From contig CADBYC010000005.1 in NCBI GenBank assembly GCA_902798755.1, positions 1 through 64,000 on the forward strand: DNA of 64,000 bases. The letters are read 5' to 3'. The stretch comes from an uncultured Ruminococcus sp. Its GTDB lineage: Bacteria; Bacillota; Clostridia; Oscillospirales; Acutalibacteraceae. The notes below the pieces were generated by a model. It was not told where the DNA came from. It ran no database searches and saw only the letters and a program-made list of their open reading frames with translations. Shown piece by piece: positions 10,601-18,698 of this stretch. The number at the start of each line of letters is the position of its first letter. Within the stretch, counting starts at the first letter, position 1. The position numbers were made by a program, and so were the translations under genes.

Positions 10601-10856
10601 TTCCTTTTCCGTGAGATCCGTTAACAATACCTCCTGGAACGGCTTCGCATCTTGTGATACTATCTGCGCGAAATACATCATGATTGAATATTTCATTATA
10701 ATACTCTCTGCTGCCGAGTAAATCATGCATTTTTACCTTTACAGCGTCCGCCAATTCATTGTATTCCTCAACTTGAGCAAGGACAAAAAAGCGTGGGTAT
10801 TCTCTATCTCCTTCTTCTACTACAATAGGACAACGATAATAACAACCTATTAACAT
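7632..10856 (-). CDS. SNF2/RapA-type DNA translocase, DpdE-like
   Basis: A 1074-aa superfamily 2 ATPase of the SNF2/RapA/HepA kind. Motif I is ADEVGLGKT (198-206), motif II DETH (283-286), motif III SAT (312-314), motif V about 626-636 (DETGGEGRNFQ) and motif VI QRIGRLDRLGR (655-665). A 170-residue N-terminal region with beta-rich text precedes the core, as in RapA-like proteins, and about 400 C-terminal residues are unassigned. Related proteins occur in DISARM (DrmD), dpd (DpdE) and other defence islands. A 64-base gap separates it from the AddB-like gene, the widest in the operon; GGAG lies upstream of the ATG. The next gene overlaps by 8 bases. Translocation along dsDNA is well supported; specificity for foreign DNA is inferred. 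Confidence 0.8.
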   Translation of the reverse strand: MLIGCYYRCPIVVEEGDREYPRFFVLAQVEEYNELADAVKVKMHDLLGSREYYNEIFNHDVFRADSITRCEAVPGGIVNGSHGKGIIISRSNIPFSEDEPYWYWIKLTNGDIIKACETELMIEYSQMNFDPCKQLRSYEFQHPTWFINHLKVSQNLHLINHASYGFKTLTGCRTFLLPHQVMTVSRCFETRPIRYMLADEVGLGKTVEACSILNIMANENRKLRTLIVVPGALANQWKNELYYKYTLKASVSSVQANICILSMEDLENSNAIINAIWDLLIVDETHRLLSHDIWYQIIEALSRKTEHILLLSATPIQDRNEEYHRLLTLLSPQQYSEMDSQEFAMLIKKQKRIQKKVNQQLGRLDRYDEYYEIIIDNLKSIAETLEDKSLIKQIHSINIESEDKGLEIVKQSLSYICENYRVERKVIRNRRQSLEERLAKRVLCAVPYSPLSLNENYNEIEVIQNTLAYLAENDNGSKEYVVEKSIPLLSALFSSPWAYEEEIHRLCIDDSSLISGAATWKRQAENEHQLVNIALDEDPDLIKGRLMVTMNYIDQETDILDSTECKIVVFTSHNATLLAFLNLFNSRYNNMNIYAVPFGKHMNRSQLEDSVYSFQNDPACRLIVCDETGGEGRNFQNAEMLIHLDMPWNANTVEQRIGRLDRLGRDPDSDVLSVIIYAEQSIEEQLYHIWRDGMKLFEQSLSGLEIITGELNDLIISSLQDDYYNGLTNAFSDIVDQADEMRESVEDEQLFDLGVTLYRPMSNGISNVLNVYSKENDRIFTAAMMGWGSQAGLRAERPTSDGLIEFRESAFSFNAARQSLFIPPDWDRYNDSSIMQRERKILGSFDRKTAAVREDILFFAPGDAVYDSIISNAVGCNRGRCSAIGTLDEYNYTGIVFIYNIEPELDELLNSGLSLQTLEQFKMYLSLEQIIVPIPLTMKSKDISEKKVVNTLFSISSKTAEHLGRRSKNKMVMSPIERFITKTPASMWESLVDKCSTIAYKKAMNKMKETSDLATAKKEMQRILNGYRAESMFFNKDNRIVEEKAKIFNATLKALSHAKPNLDAVCFLKVKKNG

Positions 10857-10920
10857 TATTGTAGCATCTCCTTTCTCCTTGTTCTTTTATCCTGATGGTG
10901 ATAGGGTTATGTAAAAAGAA

Positions 10921-13900
10921 TTATAGCTGTTCTAACTTCTTTGCAATACGTTCTTGTTCTTTCAAATATTTTGCAACAAAAGGCATGCCTTTTTTAGATT
11001 TTACTCTTGAAAAGGATTCCTTTGATTGCCCCATAAAATCAGCGAGAGTTTTAATTCCGTTGTTCTGAAGAATAGAAATCTGCCGTGCATCTAACTGTAA
11101 GTTTTTTACACTGATTTTTTGCTGCAGAAACTTTTCTCGTTCTATTGCTTTCGATTGCTCTGAAGAAACAGCCAATTCAGAATTATTGTTTTCTGTATTC
11201 ACAGAAAACTCAGTTGGGGTGCTATTTGAAACAGATTTTGAAGTGATCTCATACTTTTCTGGTTCAATTTCAGGTGCAGATTCAGATGGAGATAAAAAGT
11301 CTTGAGCGGTCCAAACTTCTATATCTTCTCCGTCGGCCTTGTTAGATAAGCTTTTATCATCGGTTATAAATACTACGGGTATTTCAGTGTACCGTTTATA
11401 CCGAATGGCAACAGAAAGGATTCTATTGTCGTTTAGCTCTTTTTTGCCGGCGCCAGCTCGGTATACATCAGGGACTAAATCTAAAACCGCATCTGAATAA
11501 ATAAGCGGATATCGTCTCTTGTAATTAAAAATAGCTGAAATTGCTTTTTGTGCTTTAATCCTTCTCTCGTCAAAATGATTAGTTTTATGGTTTTCTAATT
11601 CATTATTAACATCTTTGGGTACAACTACTAACTCTCCGTCGTGTACACCACTTAACAGATTAGGATAATTCATAATTGAGCAAGTATCAAAAATGATAAT
11701 GGCGGAATACTTGGTCAATTCTGCGTATTCCTCCTCAGTAAAGCCAAGAGCTTTTTTGTGTCCAATCAAATCCTCTTGCTGTTTTATAGTATTAGCAAGA
11801 TTAAGATTTTTAGCTTCAGATTCAGCAAGTCGATCTTCGGTTTTTTCAAGCTTTAATTTCAATTCTTGACTTTTCTTTTGTTGTTCAGCAAGAACTGTTT
11901 CTATTCGCTTAGTGTCTTCATTCTGTTCTTGTTTTGAAGATAACTGACGTTTCAATTCGTTTATTTCCTGACTATTATCAGATATCAGTTTTTGAAGAGA
12001 TTGAAATGTAGATTTAAATGAATTTATCTCCCTTTGAATGATAGGATTAATTTCGCGAGAGGTTTCGCTGCTTTCTTTCGATTGCGCGTGATTATCCGTT
12101 TGTGCTTCATTGTTGAGAGCCGAATCAATTATAGGTCGATCAGTTCTTGTAGTTGCTTCATTGAATTGAACACGACTGCGTCGTCTGCTTACATTACTGG
12201 ATGTTAGACCCCTGGTGACCAAATCCGTTGCAATGAAGGGTTCCATACAGGTGCCTTTATGAGGACAATAATTGCACCAATCAGAAGGAATAGCGGTTTT
12301 ATCATTGTTATAGATTTGATTAATGTAAAGCTTAGTTTCTTCCTTAAGCGCTTTGATAAGACGTTCATTCTGTGGAGCAGTGCTTTTTTGTAGTTTATTC
12401 AATTTATGAAGGGGATAGTCTTTCAGTGGATAGTTAGTTTCAGTAAGGTCTTCAAAGGTAGGAAATGGATTCTTTTGTTCAATCTCTGAAATGTTAACCC
12501 TAAATTTAGCAGCACCGAATTGTTGGCGAATCTGCATATGGTCATCGCTGTATGCATTAACAGTACGTCCATATCCTTTGTTGATAACAGAATTTAATAG
12601 ATAATTGTTGGCCCGACGTTCTAAATCAGGAAAATCGACTTCTTTCCAAAAGGTAAAAAATGGTTTCAGTCTTTTGCTTTCTTCTTGGACTATTTTACTT
12701 AAACTCTTTACCATTTGAGTTTTATCATGTCCTGCAATTCTTCGCCAAGTAGCTTTGATCAACATGTTTTCATAAAACTTTTGAATTAAAAAATCACCGT
12801 TAATTACAGGGCTATCCGCAGCAACATAATCCAGAAAATACCTGTATGGGCATAAAAACATGTCCATCATTTCGGACGAATTATACATGATGGAGTTGAC
12901 TGTTTCTCGAGGTACATTGATACCAAATGGAATCTTATGATCCGTTTTTTCTATGGGACCCGATTTGGGTTGAAATCCAAGAATCGATAATAACGAATAA
13001 GGTTCATTTGTCTCGTCACCGTACTGCCTCACAAAACTGAGGCTAACTTCTGTTCTGTTGTAACAGAGACCATAGAATAGCTCATATCGAAGAAAGTCAC
13101 TTCGCCTTTCAAGTGATTTACAATAAACTTGGAATGGTAATTCTTGTGGAAAGTAAGCAACACTTAAAAACTCATCCGTAAGTGGCCAAGGTAGTTGATC
13201 ATTTACAGTACGATTCATATCGCGATCAGATAAGCAAGCAAAATGATATGTCTTTTTTATTTCTTTTTCAAACTGTCGTTTGCTTTGCAGGATATCTCCA
13301 TCGACTTGCTCAAAGTTTTTTACAATCCAATCTACAGATGATTCGTTTTTACTCTTTTGATTAAGGTAATAGTGAATACTATTTTGCAAGTCGTGGAATG
13401 TGCCATAGTATTTTGTGCTTTCGGGTTTGATCTGCTCTAGTCGCTGTTGGAGTTCATGAATCAGTTCACTTTCTTTGTGGTTTGCTAAAGTTAACTCTCG
13501 CTGTTTTAGGAAGACTTCGAGTTTGCTGAAATGTTCGCCAAAGCTGATAAAATCTTCTTGGGTACTGTCTTGGACGAATAATAGTTTTGCAATCTCATTA
13601 ATTTCTTCGATGGATTGTATGAGATGCTCAACATCCTTTTTTGTAACTTTATATTTGTTAAAAATCTCAAGCTGTTTTAATGGGTTGAAAAAATCAGTAC
13701 TTTTAGAGGTTGTAATCTTTTTATAGTTGGATAAATAAGAATTAACTATTCTTTTTTGGAAATCTTCATAAGTTTTTAACTCTTCAAATATAACGGATAC
13801 ATTATAGAATGTTCGTAATAATTTATCCGATGAAGCAGTTTTCAAAATTCCGGAAGAAAGACATTCTTTGATTGCGTTTGTATCCATTTTGATACAAACC

Positions 13901-15117
13901 TTTTCATAATCCCATAAACGATAAATGGCAGAGAAAAATTGTCCTATAGGATATGAAAGGAAATGACGTTCCGGAGAAAACTCAGGATAATAAATATTCA
14001 ATAACGTATGAATGTCGCGGTTTGCGGTATAAACTTGCTCTTCTAAACGCTTAAGTATTGCGCTATTATTCCAAACATCATTTCCACGTTCAGGAACATT
14101 GAGAGAATCATAGTATTTGTTCCTGGCGGTTTCAACATGATTGGAAACATAATGGGCGTATTCTGTAATATTTGCAAATTCTCTCAGTTCAATACTCTTA
14201 TATAAATTATGCCATCTTTTTAATTGAGTAGATCCTAAAGCATACCCATTTTCGCATATTTCTCCAATTGCGAATGCTAAAGCGTTACCGGGTTTTGTCA
14301 TGGTCGGTATTTGATACTCCGGATGGACGCTGTCATGATGAGCGACCGTGTCAAAGCAGCTATAGATATCGTTCCAGGATGAGTATATTTTAGAATATTT
14401 CTCCTGATAGTTATAAAGGAAGATAATAGTTATACCCATTTTCTCCATTGCGGTTATCAATCTCAGTTGTGTAGGACTAAACTGATGTACTGCGTGGATG
14501 ACAACTGCATTTAGAGACTGATTCTTAGTAGTTTCAAATGCTTTCATGCATCGAATAGTATTCTCCTGAGATTTAGAATACTTCTTGCAATCATCAATCT
14601 CCGTCTTTGCGATATCTACAATAGTACTTATTAATGATTCTTTAGTGGGAATTTTTGGGAATGCAAAGAGACTGCTTTTTTGAAGCTTTTCGAGCATTTC
14701 TATAAATAGCTTTTGCTCTCTATTAGCCTGCTTTATGTCAATTGAAGATGCAGATATATCCAGCTCAATAAAAAGTCGGATAGCTTCAAGAAAAAAATGT
14801 TGGTTTTGAGATAATGCTCTATAAAACTCTTCAGTAATAGTACCATTGTCAAGTAGTTGTTTGAATTTAGAGGACAATATACTATACTGCTGTAATTGAA
14901 TCCCAATGTTTTTTGTCCAGTTTTGAAAAACATCTTTGTGGTCGATGAGTGCATCTAAATCACATATTAATCCTTGAATTTTATCTCCGAGAACATCTAT
15001 TAATCCGTTAACAAGTGTTCTGGCTCCGCAAAAATGAGGGATAGATGAAATCTCTTCCCAAAAATCTGCTTTATCCAAATTATAAGGATCTGCATAAGTG
15101 TATATTTTATATGACAT
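10921..15117 (-). CDS. AddB-like protein with iron-sulphur cysteines and C-terminal PIN nuclease domain
   Basis: A 1398-aa protein. Residues 200-240 (VVIHAVHQFSPTQLRLI) resemble the helicase-like core segment of AddB. Residues 753-762 (FLCPYRYFL) and the trio C948, C951, C957 recreate the C-x(n)-C-x2-C-x5-C iron-sulphur staple of AddB/Dna2 nucleases. Between them I find no G-x-IDR-D or D-x-K catalytic motif, so the PD-(D/E)XK domain seems to be inactive. A coiled coil (about 1030-1120) leads to a PIN domain: D1144 (IIFDTCSI), E1173, D1230 (NDNRIL) and D1253/D1254 (FITDDKSL). The C-terminus (about 1340-1398) looks like a helix-hairpin-helix. No N-terminal P-loop is seen. The gene starts 3 bases after the UvrD gene stop, as expected for an AddA/AddB-type partner. 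Nuclease action by PIN is inferred from conserved acids. Confidence 0.7.
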   Translation of the reverse strand: MSYKIYTYADPYNLDKADFWEEISSIPHFCGARTLVNGLIDVLGDKIQGLICDLDALIDHKDVFQNWTKNIGIQLQQYSILSSKFKQLLDNGTITEEFYRALSQNQHFFLEAIRLFIELDISASSIDIKQANREQKLFIEMLEKLQKSSLFAFPKIPTKESLISTIVDIAKTEIDDCKKYSKSQENTIRCMKAFETTKNQSLNAVVIHAVHQFSPTQLRLITAMEKMGITIIFLYNYQEKYSKIYSSWNDIYSCFDTVAHHDSVHPEYQIPTMTKPGNALAFAIGEICENGYALGSTQLKRWHNLYKSIELREFANITEYAHYVSNHVETARNKYYDSLNVPERGNDVWNNSAILKRLEEQVYTANRDIHTLLNIYYPEFSPERHFLSYPIGQFFSAIYRLWDYEKVCIKMDTNAIKECLSSGILKTASSDKLLRTFYNVSVIFEELKTYEDFQKRIVNSYLSNYKKITTSKSTDFFNPLKQLEIFNKYKVTKKDVEHLIQSIEEINEIAKLLFVQDSTQEDFISFGEHFSKLEVFLKQRELTLANHKESELIHELQQRLEQIKPESTKYYGTFHDLQNSIHYYLNQKSKNESSVDWIVKNFEQVDGDILQSKRQFEKEIKKTYHFACLSDRDMNRTVNDQLPWPLTDEFLSVAYFPQELPFQVYCKSLERRSDFLRYELFYGLCYNRTEVSLSFVRQYGDETNEPYSLLSILGFQPKSGPIEKTDHKIPFGINVPRETVNSIMYNSSEMMDMFLCPYRYFLDYVAADSPVINGDFLIQKFYENMLIKATWRRIAGHDKTQMVKSLSKIVQEESKRLKPFFTFWKEVDFPDLERRANNYLLNSVINKGYGRTVNAYSDDHMQIRQQFGAAKFRVNISEIEQKNPFPTFEDLTETNYPLKDYPLHKLNKLQKSTAPQNERLIKALKEETKLYINQIYNNDKTAIPSDWCNYCPHKGTCMEPFIATDLVTRGLTSSNVSRRRSRVQFNEATTRTDRPIIDSALNNEAQTDNHAQSKESSETSREINPIIQREINSFKSTFQSLQKLISDNSQEINELKRQLSSKQEQNEDTKRIETVLAEQQKKSQELKLKLEKTEDRLAESEAKNLNLANTIKQQEDLIGHKKALGFTEEEYAELTKYSAIIIFDTCSIMNYPNLLSGVHDGELVVVPKDVNNELENHKTNHFDERRIKAQKAISAIFNYKRRYPLIYSDAVLDLVPDVYRAGAGKKELNDNRILSVAIRYKRYTEIPVVFITDDKSLSNKADGEDIEVWTAQDFLSPSESAPEIEPEKYEITSKSVSNSTPTEFSVNTENNNSELAVSSEQSKAIEREKFLQQKISVKNLQLDARQISILQNNGIKTLADFMGQSKESFSRVKSKKGMPFVAKYLKEQERIAKKLEQL

Positions 15118-15120
15118 ACA

Positions 15121-18100
15121 TTATTCCTCTGTTTCAATTAAGTTCTGCCATGAGAGGTTTTCCTTTCCTTCTATTGCAATCCAAGAAAACGAACGCATTG
15201 CTCTGGTCATCGCAACATACAGAATTCTGGTTTCCTCTCGGCTTTTCTCAGCCTTTTCTAACAATTCATCATAGCAATCATTTTGAAGTGTAATTCCAGT
15301 GTCCGGAACATGAAGACTATAACCTATGCGATATCTGTTGCCGTCAAAGGATGTGTTAATATGAAGTTGAGACTGCTTTATTCTATCGATAGGAGCGGAA
15401 CAGAAAGGGAGAATTACATGACCGTATTCCAAGCCCTTTGCTTTATGTACGGTTATGCATTGTATAATAATATCCGACCCTTCTTCAGACGAAGGAATAC
15501 GACTGTCAACCGGCGTTTGAGAAATAATACAATTATATAGTCTCTCTTGAAGTGTATTGATTGTTAGTCGATCAATGTTGCATGAGTTCATGAGTTGCTC
15601 AAATAATAAGTCAACATTCATCTGATAATAGTGCTGTTTCCATTCATTATCGCTGAAGTTTTTCCAAGGTTCCAGATGGTTGTATACTTGTCTTAAAACT
15701 TGCAAAACAGGTTTTGACCGCAAACTGACAACTAGTTTTTCCCATGTTTTGACGTCTTTATCCATGTTCACAAGCATTTGATTCATAGCATATATTATTA
15801 GATTTGCTTGTTCGTGTTCATCTGCTTTTGATCCTTTCCATCTATGGCTTCTTATTTTTTCTCGTGAATTGTAAAGATTTGATCGAGGAATATCTTGTTT
15901 AAAGAAATTTGAAGTAATTAATCCATAAAGGTATTCCGCTTCGTCAAAATGGACTAAGGCGTTTACCAGGAGCATCATATCAATAGCGGGTTGAGACATA
16001 TAGAGATCTCCTCCGGTATTAGTTTGTATTGTTATACCTGGGAGTTTCTTTGAACATTCTTTACGAATCATTTCAGCTTGCCAGTTTTCACGAACAAGTA
16101 TAGCAATGCTGCGGTCCTTCTTTGATAGAATTAATTGGCGGTTTTCTTTTTCATATTTTATTCTCGCTTGAATTCGCTGTATCTCTTTTACTATTGCGTC
16201 AATTTGATCTTTATCGGAAGTAATGGTTATCTTTTTAAAATATTTCTTTTTCTGTGAAATGTAGTCATTAAACTTTCTCGTTCCAATCAATCGATCCTCT
16301 GACACATTATATGCTAGTAATTCGTCATACCTAGAACCCCACTTCGTAAAGGAGTTATCGAATAAATTTAATAAGGCGCTATCTGTACGATAGTTCCTTT
16401 GAAGTGAAAACTGCAACCACTGATCTGGTGATTTATCAATATTCAATCGATCAAATGCTTTTTCTTTAGCTCCTCTGAATCGATAGATGCATTGTTTAAT
16501 GTCGCCGACCAAAAATAGTTTATACTTTAATAGTTTCGCTAATGACAATAAGCAGTCTATTTGGGTATCATCCGTGTCTTGAAATTCATCTACAAACATG
16601 AACTGTAGTTTATCATCGCTTTTTAATTCGCAAATGCGACTTTGGTTTTCGGGAGCGGTCACAAAACGATGAAGAATCGACATCATAGAGCCTAAATGAA
16701 TACGATTGTTTTCCAAAAGTTCTTCATAGTACTCTCTTTCGACTTCGGGGATTACATTTGACAAAAGGTCATGTAGCTCTTGATGCACTCCTCCTTGAAT
16801 GAGTTGACCAAAATCTTCTGAGCTTATACTACTAATATCAATACTCTTATTATGGAGTTTGTTAATAAAATCAAGGATATTATTACGAATTTCATATATA
16901 GGCATACCTAGTTGTGAAGTGTAATTTATCCCTAATTCTTTCTGCTTTGTTTTGATATATCTATCCAGAATATCAGATATTTTTTTGCGACGAAAATAAT
17001 CGCTCGAGGTTATCTCAACATCAACACCGAATCCAAAAGACGATCCTAACTGTGCGATAAGCTGTTTTGCATATGAATGAATTGTACTGATTTGCATATG
17101 ATCTATTTGAGTGATCATATTTAAATAATCAGAATTGGATGTTAACAGAAAACAGTTGCGAAAATAGGTCTTAAGTTTGACTGCCATCTGATCTGCAGCC
17201 TCATTAGTAAAAGTAATCATGACAATGTAATCGGCCATTCTTTGTATAGGAACATTTTGAGTATAGCAAATATAGCCTATACGTGAAATCATCGTATAAG
17301 TCTTTCCAGTACCTGCGCCGGCCCTAACAACAATATTTTTATTTGGTGAAGCATGTTCAACCAAGTATTGTTCAGCATTGAAGAGGGAGAGATTACTAAG
17401 CTTAAATAAAGAGATTTTTTGGTTGTCATCCATCACTCCGTTTCTAATGTGGAAAGAAGGAATGGGATTCTCTAAAGGATGCTGTAGTACGCTGATAGAG
17501 ATATGAAATCCTATAAAAGAGCTATCTCGATTCTTTAGTTTGGGATAATGGGTACCTTTATTATCAAAATTAATGAAAATATTCTCTCCATCTCTAAATA
17601 GACCACGATTGGATAGAACTGAGTCAATCGCATTAACCAGATCAGTCATTTGAGATTGGTTAGAAAAAACGCAGTATAATTTACATCCACATAAATACTG
17701 ATTAACGATATCGTTCAAATCGGAGATTGTGAATACGTCCTCGCTGTTTAAGTAATAAAAACGAGAATAATCATGTTTGTGATAACCATTTGAAATAGAG
17801 GACTCTGATTTGGAAGCGTCATTTTCGGTACCTAGCTTGATATTTGTTTCGAATAAATTGCGAACTTCGAGCATAGCTCTGGAATCAAAAGCATCTCGGC
17901 GCCAGTTGCAAACTTCCCTTAGTGCTTGATCCAACTTGCTGAAAAAGGATGTATTAGTTGCAAGATCCTCTTCAAGAAAAGTAAACTTCTCTTCCAATAC
18001 TACATCTAATCGTTTTGAAATATAAAATTCTTTTGAAACCTGAGGCAAGCAGACCATTTGGAATACTAAAGGAAATCTTTTAAGCTGACGATGTAGTATT

Positions 18101-18405
18101 TTCTCAATTGTGAATCTATATCCGCGCGCTTGTTTTTGTGGCGAAGAGAGAATTTCGCCGTCATTAGTATTAATTACAATACTCTCGTTGTTTTCCACGC
18201 GTAGAATATTTTCTTTACGCCAACCTTTCACTTCGACAACGAGTATTCCTTTATCGGGAATCAGTATGCAAATATCAAATTCACGTCCATAAATCTGTCT
18301 GTTACAGTAAATGATGTGATTATCGTCAAAGTATTCTTGAGCTTTTTGGGCGAAGACTTTTTCTCCATAATTATCTGTGTTATAATTTCCTATCAGTATT
18401 CCCAT
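15121..18405 (-). CDS. NERD nuclease-UvrD/AddA-like helicase
   Basis: A 1094-aa fusion. The N-terminal NERD domain has the PD-(D/E)XK pattern E15, D44 (REFDICIL), E58-x-K60 (VVEVKGW) and a glutamine at 90/92, so it is probably an active nuclease. The SF1A helicase begins near 340: Walker A AGAGTGKT (362-369), then FVDEFQDTDD, LVGDIKQCIYRFRGA, NYRTD, TVHKAKGLEYGHV and ILYVAMTRA. The protein ends soon after motif VI and lacks the C-terminal RecB/AddA nuclease, so the nuclease has in effect moved to the N-terminus. It is the first gene of the operon, with GAGGT before the ATG. With the next gene it forms an AddAB-like helicase-nuclease pair. Acting on free DNA ends of phage or plasmid DNA is the likely role, by analogy. 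Confidence 0.8.
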   Translation of the reverse strand: MGILIGNYNTDNYGEKVFAQKAQEYFDDNHIIYCNRQIYGREFDICILIPDKGILVVEVKGWRKENILRVENNESIVINTNDGEILSSPQKQARGYRFTIEKILHRQLKRFPLVFQMVCLPQVSKEFYISKRLDVVLEEKFTFLEEDLATNTSFFSKLDQALREVCNWRRDAFDSRAMLEVRNLFETNIKLGTENDASKSESSISNGYHKHDYSRFYYLNSEDVFTISDLNDIVNQYLCGCKLYCVFSNQSQMTDLVNAIDSVLSNRGLFRDGENIFINFDNKGTHYPKLKNRDSSFIGFHISISVLQHPLENPIPSFHIRNGVMDDNQKISLFKLSNLSLFNAEQYLVEHASPNKNIVVRAGAGTGKTYTMISRIGYICYTQNVPIQRMADYIVMITFTNEAADQMAVKLKTYFRNCFLLTSNSDYLNMITQIDHMQISTIHSYAKQLIAQLGSSFGFGVDVEITSSDYFRRKKISDILDRYIKTKQKELGINYTSQLGMPIYEIRNNILDFINKLHNKSIDISSISSEDFGQLIQGGVHQELHDLLSNVIPEVEREYYEELLENNRIHLGSMMSILHRFVTAPENQSRICELKSDDKLQFMFVDEFQDTDDTQIDCLLSLAKLLKYKLFLVGDIKQCIYRFRGAKEKAFDRLNIDKSPDQWLQFSLQRNYRTDSALLNLFDNSFTKWGSRYDELLAYNVSEDRLIGTRKFNDYISQKKKYFKKITITSDKDQIDAIVKEIQRIQARIKYEKENRQLILSKKDRSIAILVRENWQAEMIRKECSKKLPGITIQTNTGGDLYMSQPAIDMMLLVNALVHFDEAEYLYGLITSNFFKQDIPRSNLYNSREKIRSHRWKGSKADEHEQANLIIYAMNQMLVNMDKDVKTWEKLVVSLRSKPVLQVLRQVYNHLEPWKNFSDNEWKQHYYQMNVDLLFEQLMNSCNIDRLTINTLQERLYNCIISQTPVDSRIPSSEEGSDIIIQCITVHKAKGLEYGHVILPFCSAPIDRIKQSQLHINTSFDGNRYRIGYSLHVPDTGITLQNDCYDELLEKAEKSREETRILYVAMTRAMRSFSWIAIEGKENLSWQNLIETEE

Positions 18406-18623
18406 AGTATAACCTCATATTGTGAATTGAATCGTAATTAGTAATTATAATGTTAAATCATGTATAATGTGATAAGCTTGTTTTTGATATGCTACTCAGT
18501 ATTTTTTAGTTGATATTGTCTAACATTCAACATTAATAATACCATAATATTGTCAATTTTTCAACATATATGTAGATGTTTATAGTAAAGTATAAAGACT
18601 AATATTACCTTTCGATAATAGTA
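18406..18623 (-). promoter_or_regulatory. AT-rich leader of the defence operon with a direct repeat
   Basis: This 218-base gap feeds the operon on its left. It contains two copies of ATATTGTC-x5-TTCAACAT, at 18513-18533 and 18547-18567, which are direct repeats 34 bases apart. On the operon strand the distal copy includes TTGACA, a possible -35 box, but no -10 box fits at 17 bases. A TATAAT on the operon strand (18444-18449) has no good -35. The pair of repeats is a plausible operator for a regulator. No gene is visible here. Confidence 0.4.
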
Positions 18624-18661
18624 AAACAGGATGCTCTATTTATGTTAAGTGCATCCTGTTT
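18624..18661. terminator. Hairpin after the DUF234 ATPase gene
   Basis: AAACAGGATGC (18624-18634) and GCATCCTGTTT (18651-18661) are perfect 11-base arms around a 16-base loop. The hairpin lies about 40 bases beyond the stop of the ATPase gene and would end its transcript before the defence operon leader. It lacks a strong U-run on the minus strand. Confidence 0.55.
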
Positions 18662-18698
18662 ATCGTTTGTTGAAAAAGATGGTTGCATTTTATGATTA

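Noticed and set aside
547..18405. BREX or DISARM identity
   Set aside because: No PglZ, BrxC/BrxL, DUF1998 proteins (DrmA/DrmB) or methyltransferase is present, although an SNF2 helicase and Mrr-like gene are shared themes.
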